Below, one piece after another: positions 1 through 4,638 of a stretch of 29,407 nucleotides of DNA (position 1 is its first letter; each line of letters begins with the position of its first letter). The notes beneath the pieces were generated by a model. That model saw only the letters and a program-made list of their open reading frames with translations. It made no database searches and was not told the origin of the DNA. The DNA lies in IMG/VR virus record IMGVR_UViG_3300012350_000006, positions 1 to 29,407 of that record; one strand, written 5' to 3'. A program made the translations under genes and the position numbers. Source of the DNA: a virus.

Positions 1-441
1 ACCACCGCCAACACCACCGCGAACAGCACCGTCAACAGCATCGCGAACAGCATCGCCAACAGCACCGCCAACAGCATCGCCAACAGCATCGCGAACAGCA
101 TCGTCAACAGCATCGCCAACAGCATCGTCAACAGCATCGCGAACAGCATCGCGAACAGCACCGCCAACAGCATCGCGAACAGCACCGCCAACAGCACCGC
201 CAACACCACCGCCAACACCACCGCGAACAGCACCGTCAACAGCATCGCGAACAGCATCGCCAACAGCACGGCCAACAGCATCGCCAACAGCATCGCGAAC
301 AGCATCGTCAACAGCACCGTCAACAGCACCGCGAACAGCATCGCGAACAGCACCGTCAACAGCATCGCGAACAGCACCGCCAACAGCATCGCGAACAGCA
401 TCGTCAACAGCATCGTCAACAGCATCGCCAACAGCATCGCC
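1..441 (-). repeat. 12-bp coding minisatellite, ~36 units
   Basis: On the minus strand the tract is a perfect-register 12-bp repeat, GTT-NNC-NNT-GNT. The second codon is GGC, CGC or GAC, the third is GAT or GGT (once CGT), and the fourth is nearly always GCT. No unit has an insertion or deletion and no third codon position varies, so every difference changes an amino acid. The tract runs off the left edge, so the full number of units is unknown. Confidence 0.97.
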
Positions 442-675
442 TTTATCGATAAGATAACCAGCCGTAGGAGCAGCTAGTGCTAGAACCAATGGGTTATTCA
501 CCCACACTACTCGCTTAGGACGATTAAATTTAGCTTTATCATAAGCAAGAGCTATGTTTTCTTCAAAACGAGGGCGATCTGCTTTCCCGACTTTTAGTCC
601 AATATCTGTCCACTTCTCAACCCATTCAGGAATACGAGATTTCTGTTCATCGGTTAGTTTATAGATGCGTTTCAT
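1..675 (-). CDS. DUF6745-like protein with tetrapeptide repeat tract (3' end beyond window)
   Basis: The frame is open from an ATG at 675 to the left edge, so the C-terminus is missing. The first ~65 residues (LTDEQ...IPEWVEKW, DRPRF, then RVVWVNNPLVLALAAPTAG) resemble the N-terminus of DUF6745-type proteins as I remember them: a helix, an adjacent DRPxxE...AY segment and a 'V.W..NPL..AL' strand. From about residue 79 the protein becomes a tandem four-residue repeat, D/G-A-V-G/R/D, that continues to the window edge. The function of this family is unknown to me; in some relatives a similar Ala/Val-rich repeat follows the N-terminus. It is the last visible gene of the leftmost minus-strand unit, 30 bp after the 706-1026 gene. 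The family call is by eye; the open frame and repeat are directly visible. Confidence 0.75.
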   Translation of the reverse strand, partial: MKRIYKLTDEQKSRIPEWVEKWTDIGLKVGKADRPRFEENIALAYDKAKFNRPKRVVWVNNPLVLALAAPTAGYLIDKGDAVGDAVDDAVDDAVRDAVGGAVRDAVDGAVRDAVRGAVDGAVDDAVRDAVGDAVGRAVGDAVRDAVDGAVRGGVGGGVGGAVGGAVRDAVGGAVRDAVRDAVDDAVGDAVDDAVRDAVGDAVGGAVGDAVRDAVDGAVRGGVGGG

Positions 676-705
676 TGTTTGCTTCTAATCCTAATTAAAC
701 AGTTA

Positions 706-1026
706 CTAATCAAAAACCTGAGCAATTATTTTAGTAATGGGATTGTACTCAACTTTGTGAACGACTTCCCAGATACCTGGCTTGATCGTTAATGTATCAT
801 GCTGATCATGAGACTTTTTGTGGGTTAGGAGTGAATCTAGCATTGTCTCTACATACATACGATTATCTTTCTCTAAAACTCGCATAGAAACTGGGCTTGT
901 CAAAACGTGGTGGTGACCAGTCTCAGAATGGCCTACGATTACCACCTTAAGCTCCTGCGTATCTCCTTCGGGCATTTTCTCGATCGGGACTAGGACATTT
1001 TCCCCGTGCTGGATGGGCGTATTCAT
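706..1026 (-). CDS. small conserved phage protein with GHSETGHHH motif
   Basis: A 106-residue protein starting at ATG 1026, overlapping the stop of the preceding gene by four bases (ATGA) and preceded by GGAG. It is soluble, with no membrane segment. The central GHSETGHHHVL motif and the opening 'GENVLVPIEKMPEG' resemble small proteins that I recall lying next to DUF6745-like genes in phages and actinobacteria (GE.TGHAH-type motif). The His cluster could bind metal, but that is inference. Its place between the Cys-rich gene and the DUF6745-like gene suggests a three-gene module. It stops with TAG, which shows that UAG is a normal terminator here. Confidence 0.8.
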   Translation of the reverse strand: MNTPIQHGENVLVPIEKMPEGDTQELKVVIVGHSETGHHHVLTSPVSMRVLEKDNRMYVETMLDSLLTHKKSHDQHDTLTIKPGIWEVVHKVEYNPITKIIAQVFD

Positions 1027-1226
1027 TTATTTTCTCCTTTATTCCTTAAGTTTACACTCTGATCTGGAAAATTAATCACTCTATGGTCCTCCTGGGCTTG
1101 ATTCTCCTTCCAGCCCTGCCACTCGGCTTCAGCTTTGTACATTTGGATCTCATGCTGCTTACAGAGATTAGGCCAGAAAACGATTGCTTCGTTTGGGCAA
1201 TCTTCGATTGAGCAAGAGGTTTTCAC
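1023..1226 (-). CDS. small Cys-rich hypothetical protein, GTG start
   Basis: Sixty-seven residues from a GTG at 1226 preceded by AAAGGAAAAC. The N-terminal half has CSIEDC, then after a gap CKQH, spaced like a small zinc-binding unit (Cys-x4-Cys ... Cys-x2-His). The second half is hydrophilic and probably helical. It is the first gene of the leftmost minus-strand operon and overlaps the next start by four bases. Its leader carries the structured element at 1251-1350. Zinc binding is inferred from spacing only and no function is recognised. Confidence 0.7.
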   Translation of the reverse strand: MKTSCSIEDCPNEAIVFWPNLCKQHEIQMYKAEAEWQGWKENQAQEDHRVINFPDQSVNLRNKGENK

Positions 1227-1250
1227 AGTTTTCCTTTAATTAATTCACGA

Positions 1251-1350
1251 ACTGATACAGGGGGACGCCACTAAGCCAAATCTTATAGATGCTTTATTCG
1301 GATTTGGCTTAGGCAACGGTAGTTTCTTACCAGCATCTCCCTGTATCAGT
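1251..1350 (-). other. structured leader element (closing stem plus internal hairpins)
   Basis: 1251-1262 (ACTGATACAGGG) is perfectly complementary to 1339-1350, and the stem can extend three more pairs with one wobble. Inside it, 1271-1282 pairs perfectly with 1301-1312, and a small GGTA/TACC hairpin lies near 1319-1332. Together these could form a three-way junction. On the minus strand it lies between the promoter at 1370-1398 and the GTG at 1226, so it would be in the 5' leader. There is no U-run after either arm, so it is not an intrinsic terminator. It does not match a tRNA. Confidence 0.7.
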
Positions 1351-1369
1351 CAATGACCTGCACATTTGT

Positions 1370-1398
1370 ATCCTAGCATACAGAGAGTGTTGTTACAA
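1370..1398 (-). promoter_or_regulatory. sigma-70-like promoter for 1226-1 operon
   Basis: Read on the minus strand: TTGTAA (1398-1393), a 17-bp spacer, and TAGGAT (1375-1370), each matching four of six consensus bases. The predicted start near 1363 lies just upstream of the inverted-repeat element and about 140 bases before the GTG. Confidence 0.5.
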
Positions 1399-1522
1399 TA
1401 GTTTTATAGATTAGGCTCATTATGTAATGGGTGGTTTTTTAACATGTAAGCTTTGTATCTGTTGGAATCTGAGGATTATCTAGTTTATGTAAATATCCGG
1501 TAGTTATTATGTAAGCTAATTG

Positions 1523-1717
1523 TTATTTATTCCACCATCGTCTACGGTTTTCTTTTTGTTTCTTTACTTTCTCGGTCCATTTATCAATATAATCACGAGC
1601 TTCTAGAGCCGGCAGGTTCTTTAACCATTCTTCTACTTTTGGGGTTAGTTTCTTGCCCTGCTGCATGTAGAGGCTTTTTAGTAATTCGTACTGCTTTTCG
1701 GAGAGCTTAGGCTTCAT
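1523..1717 (-). CDS. small basic helical hypothetical protein
   Basis: Sixty-four residues from ATG 1717, with GAAGGAACTAAACC upstream as ribosome binding site. Predicted helices (residues ~5-20, 27-45, 45-62) carry many lysines and arginines, ending in a strongly basic KKQKENRRRWWNK tail that suits nucleic-acid or membrane-surface contact. No cysteines or membrane segment. It stands alone between long non-coding stretches, probably transcribed from the promoter at 2104-2132 with a leader of nearly 400 bases. Function not recognised. Confidence 0.65.
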   Translation of the reverse strand: MKPKLSEKQYELLKSLYMQQGKKLTPKVEEWLKNLPALEARDYIDKWTEKVKKQKENRRRWWNK

Positions 1718-2013
1718 GGTTTAGTTCCTTCTTTTAGGTTTAAGGTACACCCCCTCTATTTCCCTCACATGTCTTGTAAGATCCTGAAACTTTTATGGCG
1801 CTTCTTATTCCTAGTATCCGGAGTCACAACTTCCAGACTGGGGAATCTTTTGTCCTTAGAGGCAAGTGAGGTCGGCCGTTGACAGGGGGTTAGTCAGAGC
1901 GGCCACTTTTATCTGCCTCCAAGGTTGACCCGTATTTGTTAAAGCCAAAGGCCTGCTCCTAGTCGGAGCTAATCAGGTCGGGGTGACTGCGTTAGAAGAG
2001 CTTTTTTAGAACC

Positions 2014-2097
2014 TGTGAAAAACAAAATGGCCGAACCCCTTGACAGGGCTAGCCTTCTATGCGATATTTGGATTGTATCGTTAGTTTTGTTTTCACA
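2014..2097 (-). other. branched inverted-repeat element at predicted 5' end of minus transcript
   Basis: The outer arms 2014-2027 and 2085-2097 form 13 pairs with a single bulge. Inside are one hairpin closed by CCCT/AGGG with loop TGAC (2037-2048) and another closed by CGATA/TATCG (2062-2080). On the minus strand the outer arm begins six bases after the -10 box of the promoter at 2104-2132, so it would sit at the very 5' end of that transcript. On the plus strand it would directly precede the terminator at 2109-2145. Confidence 0.6.
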
Positions 2098-2103
2098 CAA
2101 CAA

Positions 2104-2132
2104 AGTCTAATCCCCCAAAGACCTTACGTCAA
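2104..2132 (-). promoter_or_regulatory. sigma-70-like promoter, minus strand
   Basis: Minus-strand TTGACG (2132-2127, five of six), 17-bp spacer, TAGACT (2109-2104, four of six). It overlaps the plus-strand terminator hairpin; the -35 lies in the hairpin loop. It would drive the 1523-1717 gene. Confidence 0.5.
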
Positions 2133-2145
2133 CTGGGGGATTTTT
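2109..2145 (+). terminator. intrinsic terminator, plus orientation
   Basis: AATCCCCCA (2109-2117) pairs with TGGGGGATT (2134-2142) around a 16-base loop and is followed by a T-run to 2145. No T-run follows on the minus strand, so it works in the plus direction. No plus-strand gene is visible upstream in the window. This points to a plus-strand RNA, antisense to the minus operon, or to readthrough from beyond the window. Confidence 0.7.
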
Positions 2146-2158
2146 CTGCTAGGACTGT

Positions 2159-2455
2159 TTACGGTTCCCACTTCTTAATGGCAGGCATATCGCGTACCCA
2201 AGTTTTATATGTTAAGCGAACTGGATTCTCATTTTGTTTTAGTGTCGCCTCGGTCGGGTTTTCAATAACGTCCTCACTGTGTGCATGCTTATCAAGATAT
2301 TCATTCACTCTCTGCCGTACGACTTCGTTATCCCGGGTTCGATAACTACCGACAGGATACTACTTGCCTAAATAGGCAACATCTAGGGGATATTTTAGGT
2401 CTGAATCATTCGGATAGCACTTATTGCACACGAGCATCATCTGATTATTTGCCAT
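2159..2455 (-). pseudogene. small Cys-motif protein interrupted by in-frame amber codon
   Basis: The frame starts at ATG 2455 (GGGGATGG upstream, overlapping the previous gene by 11 bases). It encodes MANNQMMLVCNKCYPND... for 31 codons and hits TAG at 2362-2360. The same frame then continues without a further stop for 66 codons, to TAA at 2161-2159. The downstream part looks like real protein (YPVGSYRTRDNEVVRQRVNEYLDKHAHSEDV..., ending IKKWEP). The TAG lies between LGK and YPVGSY and could be a one-base change from a Tyr codon (TAC/TAT). The CNKC pair suggests metal binding. UAG is used as an ordinary stop elsewhere in the window (for example at the end of the portal and capsid genes), so wholesale reassignment is unlikely. 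A nonsense mutation, readthrough or a sequencing error remain possible. Confidence 0.7.
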
Positions 2456-2720
2456 GACCATCCCCAACTGAGGGCAAAACCGGAGGCTGATAATCCCGGC
2501 CGCCGGCATCCATGGGCACGTTAGGAAGATCAGCCTCGGGTGTAGCGCTTGGAATGGGGCACTGGATCGTTCTATAGTCAGGCTCAAACCCCGGTTCTCC
2601 GCAATAATCCTGATCAGGCCTAGCTGACGTGCTTTGGGCTAAAGCCATAATCCCGATACTGAGCCCGGACATGAGGACTGAGGAAATGATGTATGCGATC
2701 CTGAAATATTTTATCCTCAT
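2445..2720 (-). CDS. small exported/membrane-anchored Pro-rich protein
   Basis: Ninety-one residues from ATG 2720, overlapping the previous stop by four bases. A positively charged N-terminus (MRIKYFR) precedes a hydrophobic segment at about residues 8-28, ending in ALA, a plausible signal-peptide cleavage site. The mature part is acidic and proline-rich, with cysteines near 40 and 54 that could form a disulfide. There is no lipobox. Small exported proline-rich proteins in phages are sometimes outer spanins, but without a lipid-attachment Cys or an identifiable lysin nearby that remains a guess. Confidence 0.7.
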   Translation of the reverse strand: MRIKYFRIAYIISSVLMSGLSIGIMALAQSTSARPDQDYCGEPGFEPDYRTIQCPIPSATPEADLPNVPMDAGGRDYQPPVLPSVGDGHGK

Positions 2721-3028
2721 TTCTCTTCTACCCAGAACACGCTATGGGCTTCGCCGTTCTTAGCTAGGACTTCGTGCTTGCCATCTTTCTGCACTTCATC
2801 AATAAGTTTTCCACAGGCCTGTCCGCTAGCACTTGAGCTAACGCCTCCTGAGTTTTCGCATATCTGCTGTGTGGCCTCATATAGCTCCGTCTGACGGTCA
2901 TAGTGGCCTACGATGCCTAAAGCTACCATTATGATGATAAGAGCAGCGCAGCCGGCCCCTACAGGGCTTGTGGTGAGGGCTGATAGGGCGTTAGCTCTGG
3001 AAGGGAGCAGGCCTTTGGCTTTATGCAT
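2717..3028 (-). CDS. small single-pass membrane protein
   Basis: One hundred and three residues from ATG 3028, one base after the stop of the upstream gene and overlapping the downstream start by four bases. A basic N-terminus (MHKAKGLLPSR) is followed by a hydrophobic segment at about residues 22-42 (AALIIIMVALGIVG). A charged domain follows with cysteines in QQICENSGG and QACGKLID, which could pair outside the membrane. It is translationally coupled with other membrane genes, so a lysis, superinfection-exclusion or envelope role is plausible but not shown. Confidence 0.7.
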   Translation of the reverse strand: MHKAKGLLPSRANALSALTTSPVGAGCAALIIIMVALGIVGHYDRQTELYEATQQICENSGGVSSSASGQACGKLIDEVQKDGKHEVLAKNGEAHSVFWVEEK

Positions 3029-3029
3029 A

Positions 3030-3245
3030 TTAGGATGAGACCTTTCGGGTGTGAGCTTTAATAGTAATGGTCCGAACGTGCTTGTTGTTTACATTAACCG
3101 GGATTCGGTTGACATTGAGTTTACGTAGAGATTTACCGGATCTTGTATAGTTTTGAGCACTTTTAGGCTTATTTTGTATAGTTTGGCGCTGGACTGTGGC
3201 TGCGATGATGAAAAACGCTACTATTGAGACGAGAAATAGTTCCAT
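3030..3245 (-). CDS. small N-anchored membrane protein, basic tail
   Basis: Seventy-one residues from ATG 3245, directly abutting the TAA of the upstream gene, with AAGGAAAA as ribosome binding site. Residues 2-17 (LFLVSIVAFFIIAATV) form one membrane segment. The rest is very basic, rich in Lys, Arg and Asn, with no cysteines. The layout (short outside N-terminus, cytoplasmic basic tail) fits a small holin- or antiholin-like or membrane-tethered protein, but no family is recognised. Confidence 0.65.
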   Translation of the reverse strand: MELFLVSIVAFFIIAATVQRQTIQNKPKSAQNYTRSGKSLRKLNVNRIPVNVNNKHVRTITIKAHTRKVSS

Positions 3246-3473
3246 TTATTTTTCCTTAATCACGAATGATGTTACGGCCCTAGATTCTAGAAGATCATAT
3301 TTTGGCTTTATTGTAGTGCCGTCAAGGCGCTCCATGGGCTTACTTGTCCGAGTGTGCGCTTCAATATGTCGGGCAAAATCTTGGCATCCTTGCTTGTACC
3401 CTTTCGCCCATGCCATTTTATATTTGATAGTTAAAGAAGATTGATTATGGTGATTTTTAATGCTCTTTGTCAT
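3246..3473 (-). CDS. hypothetical protein, 75 aa
   Basis: ATG 3473, overlapping the end of the 3457-3627 gene by 17 bases. The protein is hydrophilic and basic, with 'YKMAWAKGYKQGCQDFARHIEAHT' forming an amphipathic helix around residues 18-41. The motif AWAKGYxQGxxD resembles short phage proteins whose function is unknown to me. The gene position in the tightly packed operon supports it being real; the ribosome binding site (AAGG, about 12 bases upstream) is weak. Confidence 0.6.
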   Translation of the reverse strand: MTKSIKNHHNQSSLTIKYKMAWAKGYKQGCQDFARHIEAHTRTSKPMERLDGTTIKPKYDLLESRAVTSFVIKEK

Positions 3474-3627
3474 GCGTACTGCAGGCCTTGTCCCATGTCG
3501 TGTGAGCTATTTCCGAGCCAACCCTTTCTTCTAGATTGGTCCACTGCCGTAACACATTGCTACTTATGCTAGCTTCAGAGCTTTCGAAAAACTCTAGAAG
3601 ATAATCTAACTCGTCTTGATCTACCAT
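3457..3627 (-). CDS. small acidic hypothetical protein, first gene of operon
   Basis: A 56-residue protein from ATG 3627, with GAAAGGAAAG seven bases upstream. The N-terminus is acidic (MVDQDELDYLLEFF) and the whole chain is likely helical. One Cys lies near the C-terminus. It is the first gene after the strong promoter at 3934-3962 and directly follows a 23-bp inverted repeat (3646-3715) in the leader. Function not recognised. Confidence 0.65.
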   Translation of the reverse strand: MVDQDELDYLLEFFESSEASISSNVLRQWTNLEERVGSEIAHTTWDKACSTHDKEH

Positions 3628-3645
3628 TTTTACTTTCCTTTCAAT

Positions 3646-3715
3646 TTCATAACCCCTACCGGGCAGATGCCCATTATTGCAGGGTTTTCGAGATCTGCCC
3701 GGTAGGGGTTATGAA
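3646..3715. repeat. perfect 23-bp inverted repeat in operon leader
   Basis: 3646-3668 is exactly complementary to 3693-3715, with a 24-base spacer. Neither orientation is followed by a T-run, so it is not an intrinsic terminator. On the minus strand it would form a long double-stranded RNA stem about 18 bases before the start codon at 3627. The left arm's GGGCA (3661-3665) can alternatively pair with TGCCC at 3668-3672, giving a possible competing fold. Confidence 0.9.
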
Positions 3716-3717
3716 GG

Positions 3718-3831
3718 CTAGATAAGCCATCGCCAGTAATAAACCCGTACCAGTCATCTCCAAGTTTTTTCGAGGAGCAGGGCGCTATTGTCTATATGGG
3801 TTAGCCTTACTACCAACTCAAGCCTATCTAG
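3718..3831. other. long-range stem in operon leader
   Basis: CTAGATA (3718-3724) is complementary to 3825-3831. It encloses shorter pairings, among them TTACT/AGTAA and GGGT/ACCC type segments and a CTCC/GGAG hairpin around 3757-3776. It lies between the 5' hairpin of the minus transcript and the 23-bp inverted repeat, so the leader of 3627 looks folded over most of its ~300 bases. Seen by eye only. Confidence 0.4.
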
Positions 3832-3862
3832 TTGTTAATGTTGGGTCGGGGCCTAGGGGAGA

Positions 3863-3925
3863 TTCGAGAGAGTTGCTTGCGGCAGATGCTAATTTTATTG
3901 ATCTGGTGTTGTTATCTCTCTCGAA
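3863..3925 (-). other. inverted repeat at predicted 5' end of minus operon mRNA
   Basis: TTCGAGAGAG (3863-3872) pairs perfectly with CTCTCTCGAA (3916-3925), and CAGAT/ATCTG (3883-3887/3901-3905) can pair inside. On the minus strand the arm starts eight bases after the -10 box at 3934, essentially at the transcript's first bases. Confidence 0.7.
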
Positions 3926-3933
3926 CTAAGACC

Positions 3934-3962
3934 ATTGTAGCAAAGCTCTTATATATAGTCAA
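3934..3962 (-). promoter_or_regulatory. strong sigma-70 promoter of the 3627-2159 operon
   Basis: Minus-strand TTGACT (3962-3957), 17-bp spacer and TACAAT (3939-3934), five of six at each box. It drives the small-protein operon running to 2159, with a leader of about 300 bases. Confidence 0.8.
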
Positions 3963-3970
3963 TTAGAAAG

Positions 3971-3979
3971 TTATCCACA
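3971..3979 (+). promoter_or_regulatory. DnaA box (TTATCCACA)
   Basis: An exact match to the strong bacterial DnaA-box consensus, lying in the 27 bp between the -35 boxes of two divergent promoters and beside an AT-rich run (CTAATATTTT). One nine-base match could occur by chance in 29 kb, but this position suggests an origin component or DnaA-controlled transcription. Confidence 0.5.
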
Positions 3980-3989
3980 ACTAATATTT

Positions 3990-4018
3990 TTGCATTTGTA
4001 TCTGGTATTTGCTATAAT
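3990..4018 (+). promoter_or_regulatory. extended -10 promoter of plus-strand early genes
   Basis: Consensus TATAAT at 4013-4018 with TGC directly before it (extended -10, TGnTATAAT), and a weak TTGCAT at 3990-3995 with 17-bp spacing. Start of transcription is expected near 4025, 25 bases before the first ATG. Confidence 0.75.
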
Positions 4019-4049
4019 TGAACTCAAAGACGATCTTAAAGTAGGGTTT

Positions 4050-4247
4050 ATGAAGGTAGCAAAACCGGTTCCAATTCGATTGTCGGGTGGAATTTCTCTT
4101 GAACAGCAGTTAATTAATTTACCCAAAAAACAATATATTGGCGCGAGTAGGTATAATACTGATGATGAATCAAAACTCCATTTGTGGGATAGCGAAGGGC
4201 GCTCATACGACCTAAAGGTCCCTCGTTATCGCAAGGGACTAATATGA
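4050..4247 (+). CDS. hypothetical protein, 65 aa
   Basis: I take ATG 4050 as the start, because an upstream in-frame TTG falls inside the promoter. TAGGG lies upstream as a weak ribosome binding site. The protein (MKVAKPVPIRLSGG...) is soluble, with a beta-rich C-terminal half (LHLWDSEGRSYDLKVPRY). It is the first gene of the plus-strand run of tiny genes and overlaps the next start by four bases. Not recognised. Confidence 0.6.
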   Translation: MKVAKPVPIRLSGGISLEQQLINLPKKQYIGASRYNTDDESKLHLWDSEGRSYDLKVPRYRKGLI

Positions 4248-4489
4248 AGACAATTCCCGTCGCCCAAGGTACACGAATGATTTGTTTGTTGGATGCTCAA
4301 AAGGATCGGATTGTAGTTTTAGATCCGGAAAGCAAGGAAGAGCTCACTCAATTAGAGGTTTATAAGGGTAAGGTTGATGAAATGACTCTCGTAGAGCTAG
4401 GACAATTCCTTTTCAATACATATGGCTTAGAACACCTAGAGGATGTCCACAAAGAGCGAGAGCTGTTGGGATTAAAGGAGAACCTATGA
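4244..4489 (+). CDS. hypothetical protein, 81 aa
   Basis: ATG 4244 overlaps the previous stop (ATGA). Soluble and acidic: the first half looks like beta strands (MICLLDAQKDRIVVLDPESKEEL), the second half like helices (MTLVELGQFLFNTYGLEHLEDV). No metal-binding or catalytic motif is visible. The tight coupling on both sides (four-base overlaps) shows it belongs to the early small-gene operon. Confidence 0.6.
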   Translation: MKTIPVAQGTRMICLLDAQKDRIVVLDPESKEELTQLEVYKGKVDEMTLVELGQFLFNTYGLEHLEDVHKERELLGLKENL

Positions 4490-4638
4490 AATACCTAGAT
4501 GGCATTAAACTTCATATCATGAAGGATCAACTATATAATGGACCAATTGTTGCGGTTGATATTAAAGGACAGTTTTATGTGTTAGATCCTTCAAGCGCAT
4601 GGTACGTTAGCAGCACATCTGGTACATCCAATGGCTAA
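4486..4638 (+). CDS. hypothetical protein, 50 aa
   Basis: ATG 4486 overlaps the preceding TGA; AAAGGAG lies just upstream, giving good translation signals. The protein is MKYLDGIKLHIMKDQ... with alternating hydrophobic residues (PIVAVDIKGQFYVLDPS) like a small beta sheet, and a Ser/Thr-rich end. The segment 'VAVDIKGQFYVLDP' loosely echoes 'RIVVLDPE' in the preceding gene, so the two may be distant duplicates; this is weak. Its end overlaps the next gene by eight bases. Confidence 0.6.
   Translation: MKYLDGIKLHIMKDQLYNGPIVAVDIKGQFYVLDPSSAWYVSSTSGTSNG

Larger units (their letters stand above)
1718..2158. other. gene-free, structure-rich stretch
   Basis: No convincing coding frame on either strand. 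It holds several nested complementary segments. 1859-1864 pairs with 1914-1919, enclosing 1874-1878 with 1900-1904 and 1880-1883 with 1893-1896. 1950-1955 pairs with 1974-1979, enclosing 1956-1959 with 1965-1968. 2014-2027 pairs with 2085-2097, with one bulged A, enclosing 2037-2040/2045-2048 and 2062-2066/2076-2080. A plus-oriented terminator hairpin lies at 2109-2145. This may be a long minus-strand leader, a plus-strand non-coding RNA, or both. Confidence 0.5.

Noticed and set aside
1-441. CRISPR array
   Set aside because: The repeat unit is 12 bp with no unique spacers, is in frame, and is translated as a tetrapeptide repeat.
1-441. Diversity-generating retroelement variable region
   Set aside because: No reverse transcriptase or template repeat is seen, and the changes are G/C as much as A-based.
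1251-1350. tRNA or tRNA-like gene
   Set aside because: The stems do not give acceptor, D, anticodon and T arms, and no TTCRANNC motif or CCA end is found.
2360-2362. UAG reassigned as sense codon genome-wide
   Set aside because: Portal, capsid and other genes here end naturally in TAG, so UAG is a working stop; the interruption is local.
3196-3444. Plus-strand ORF (82 aa)
   Set aside because: Antisense to two well-packed minus genes, no ribosome binding site, and low-quality composition.
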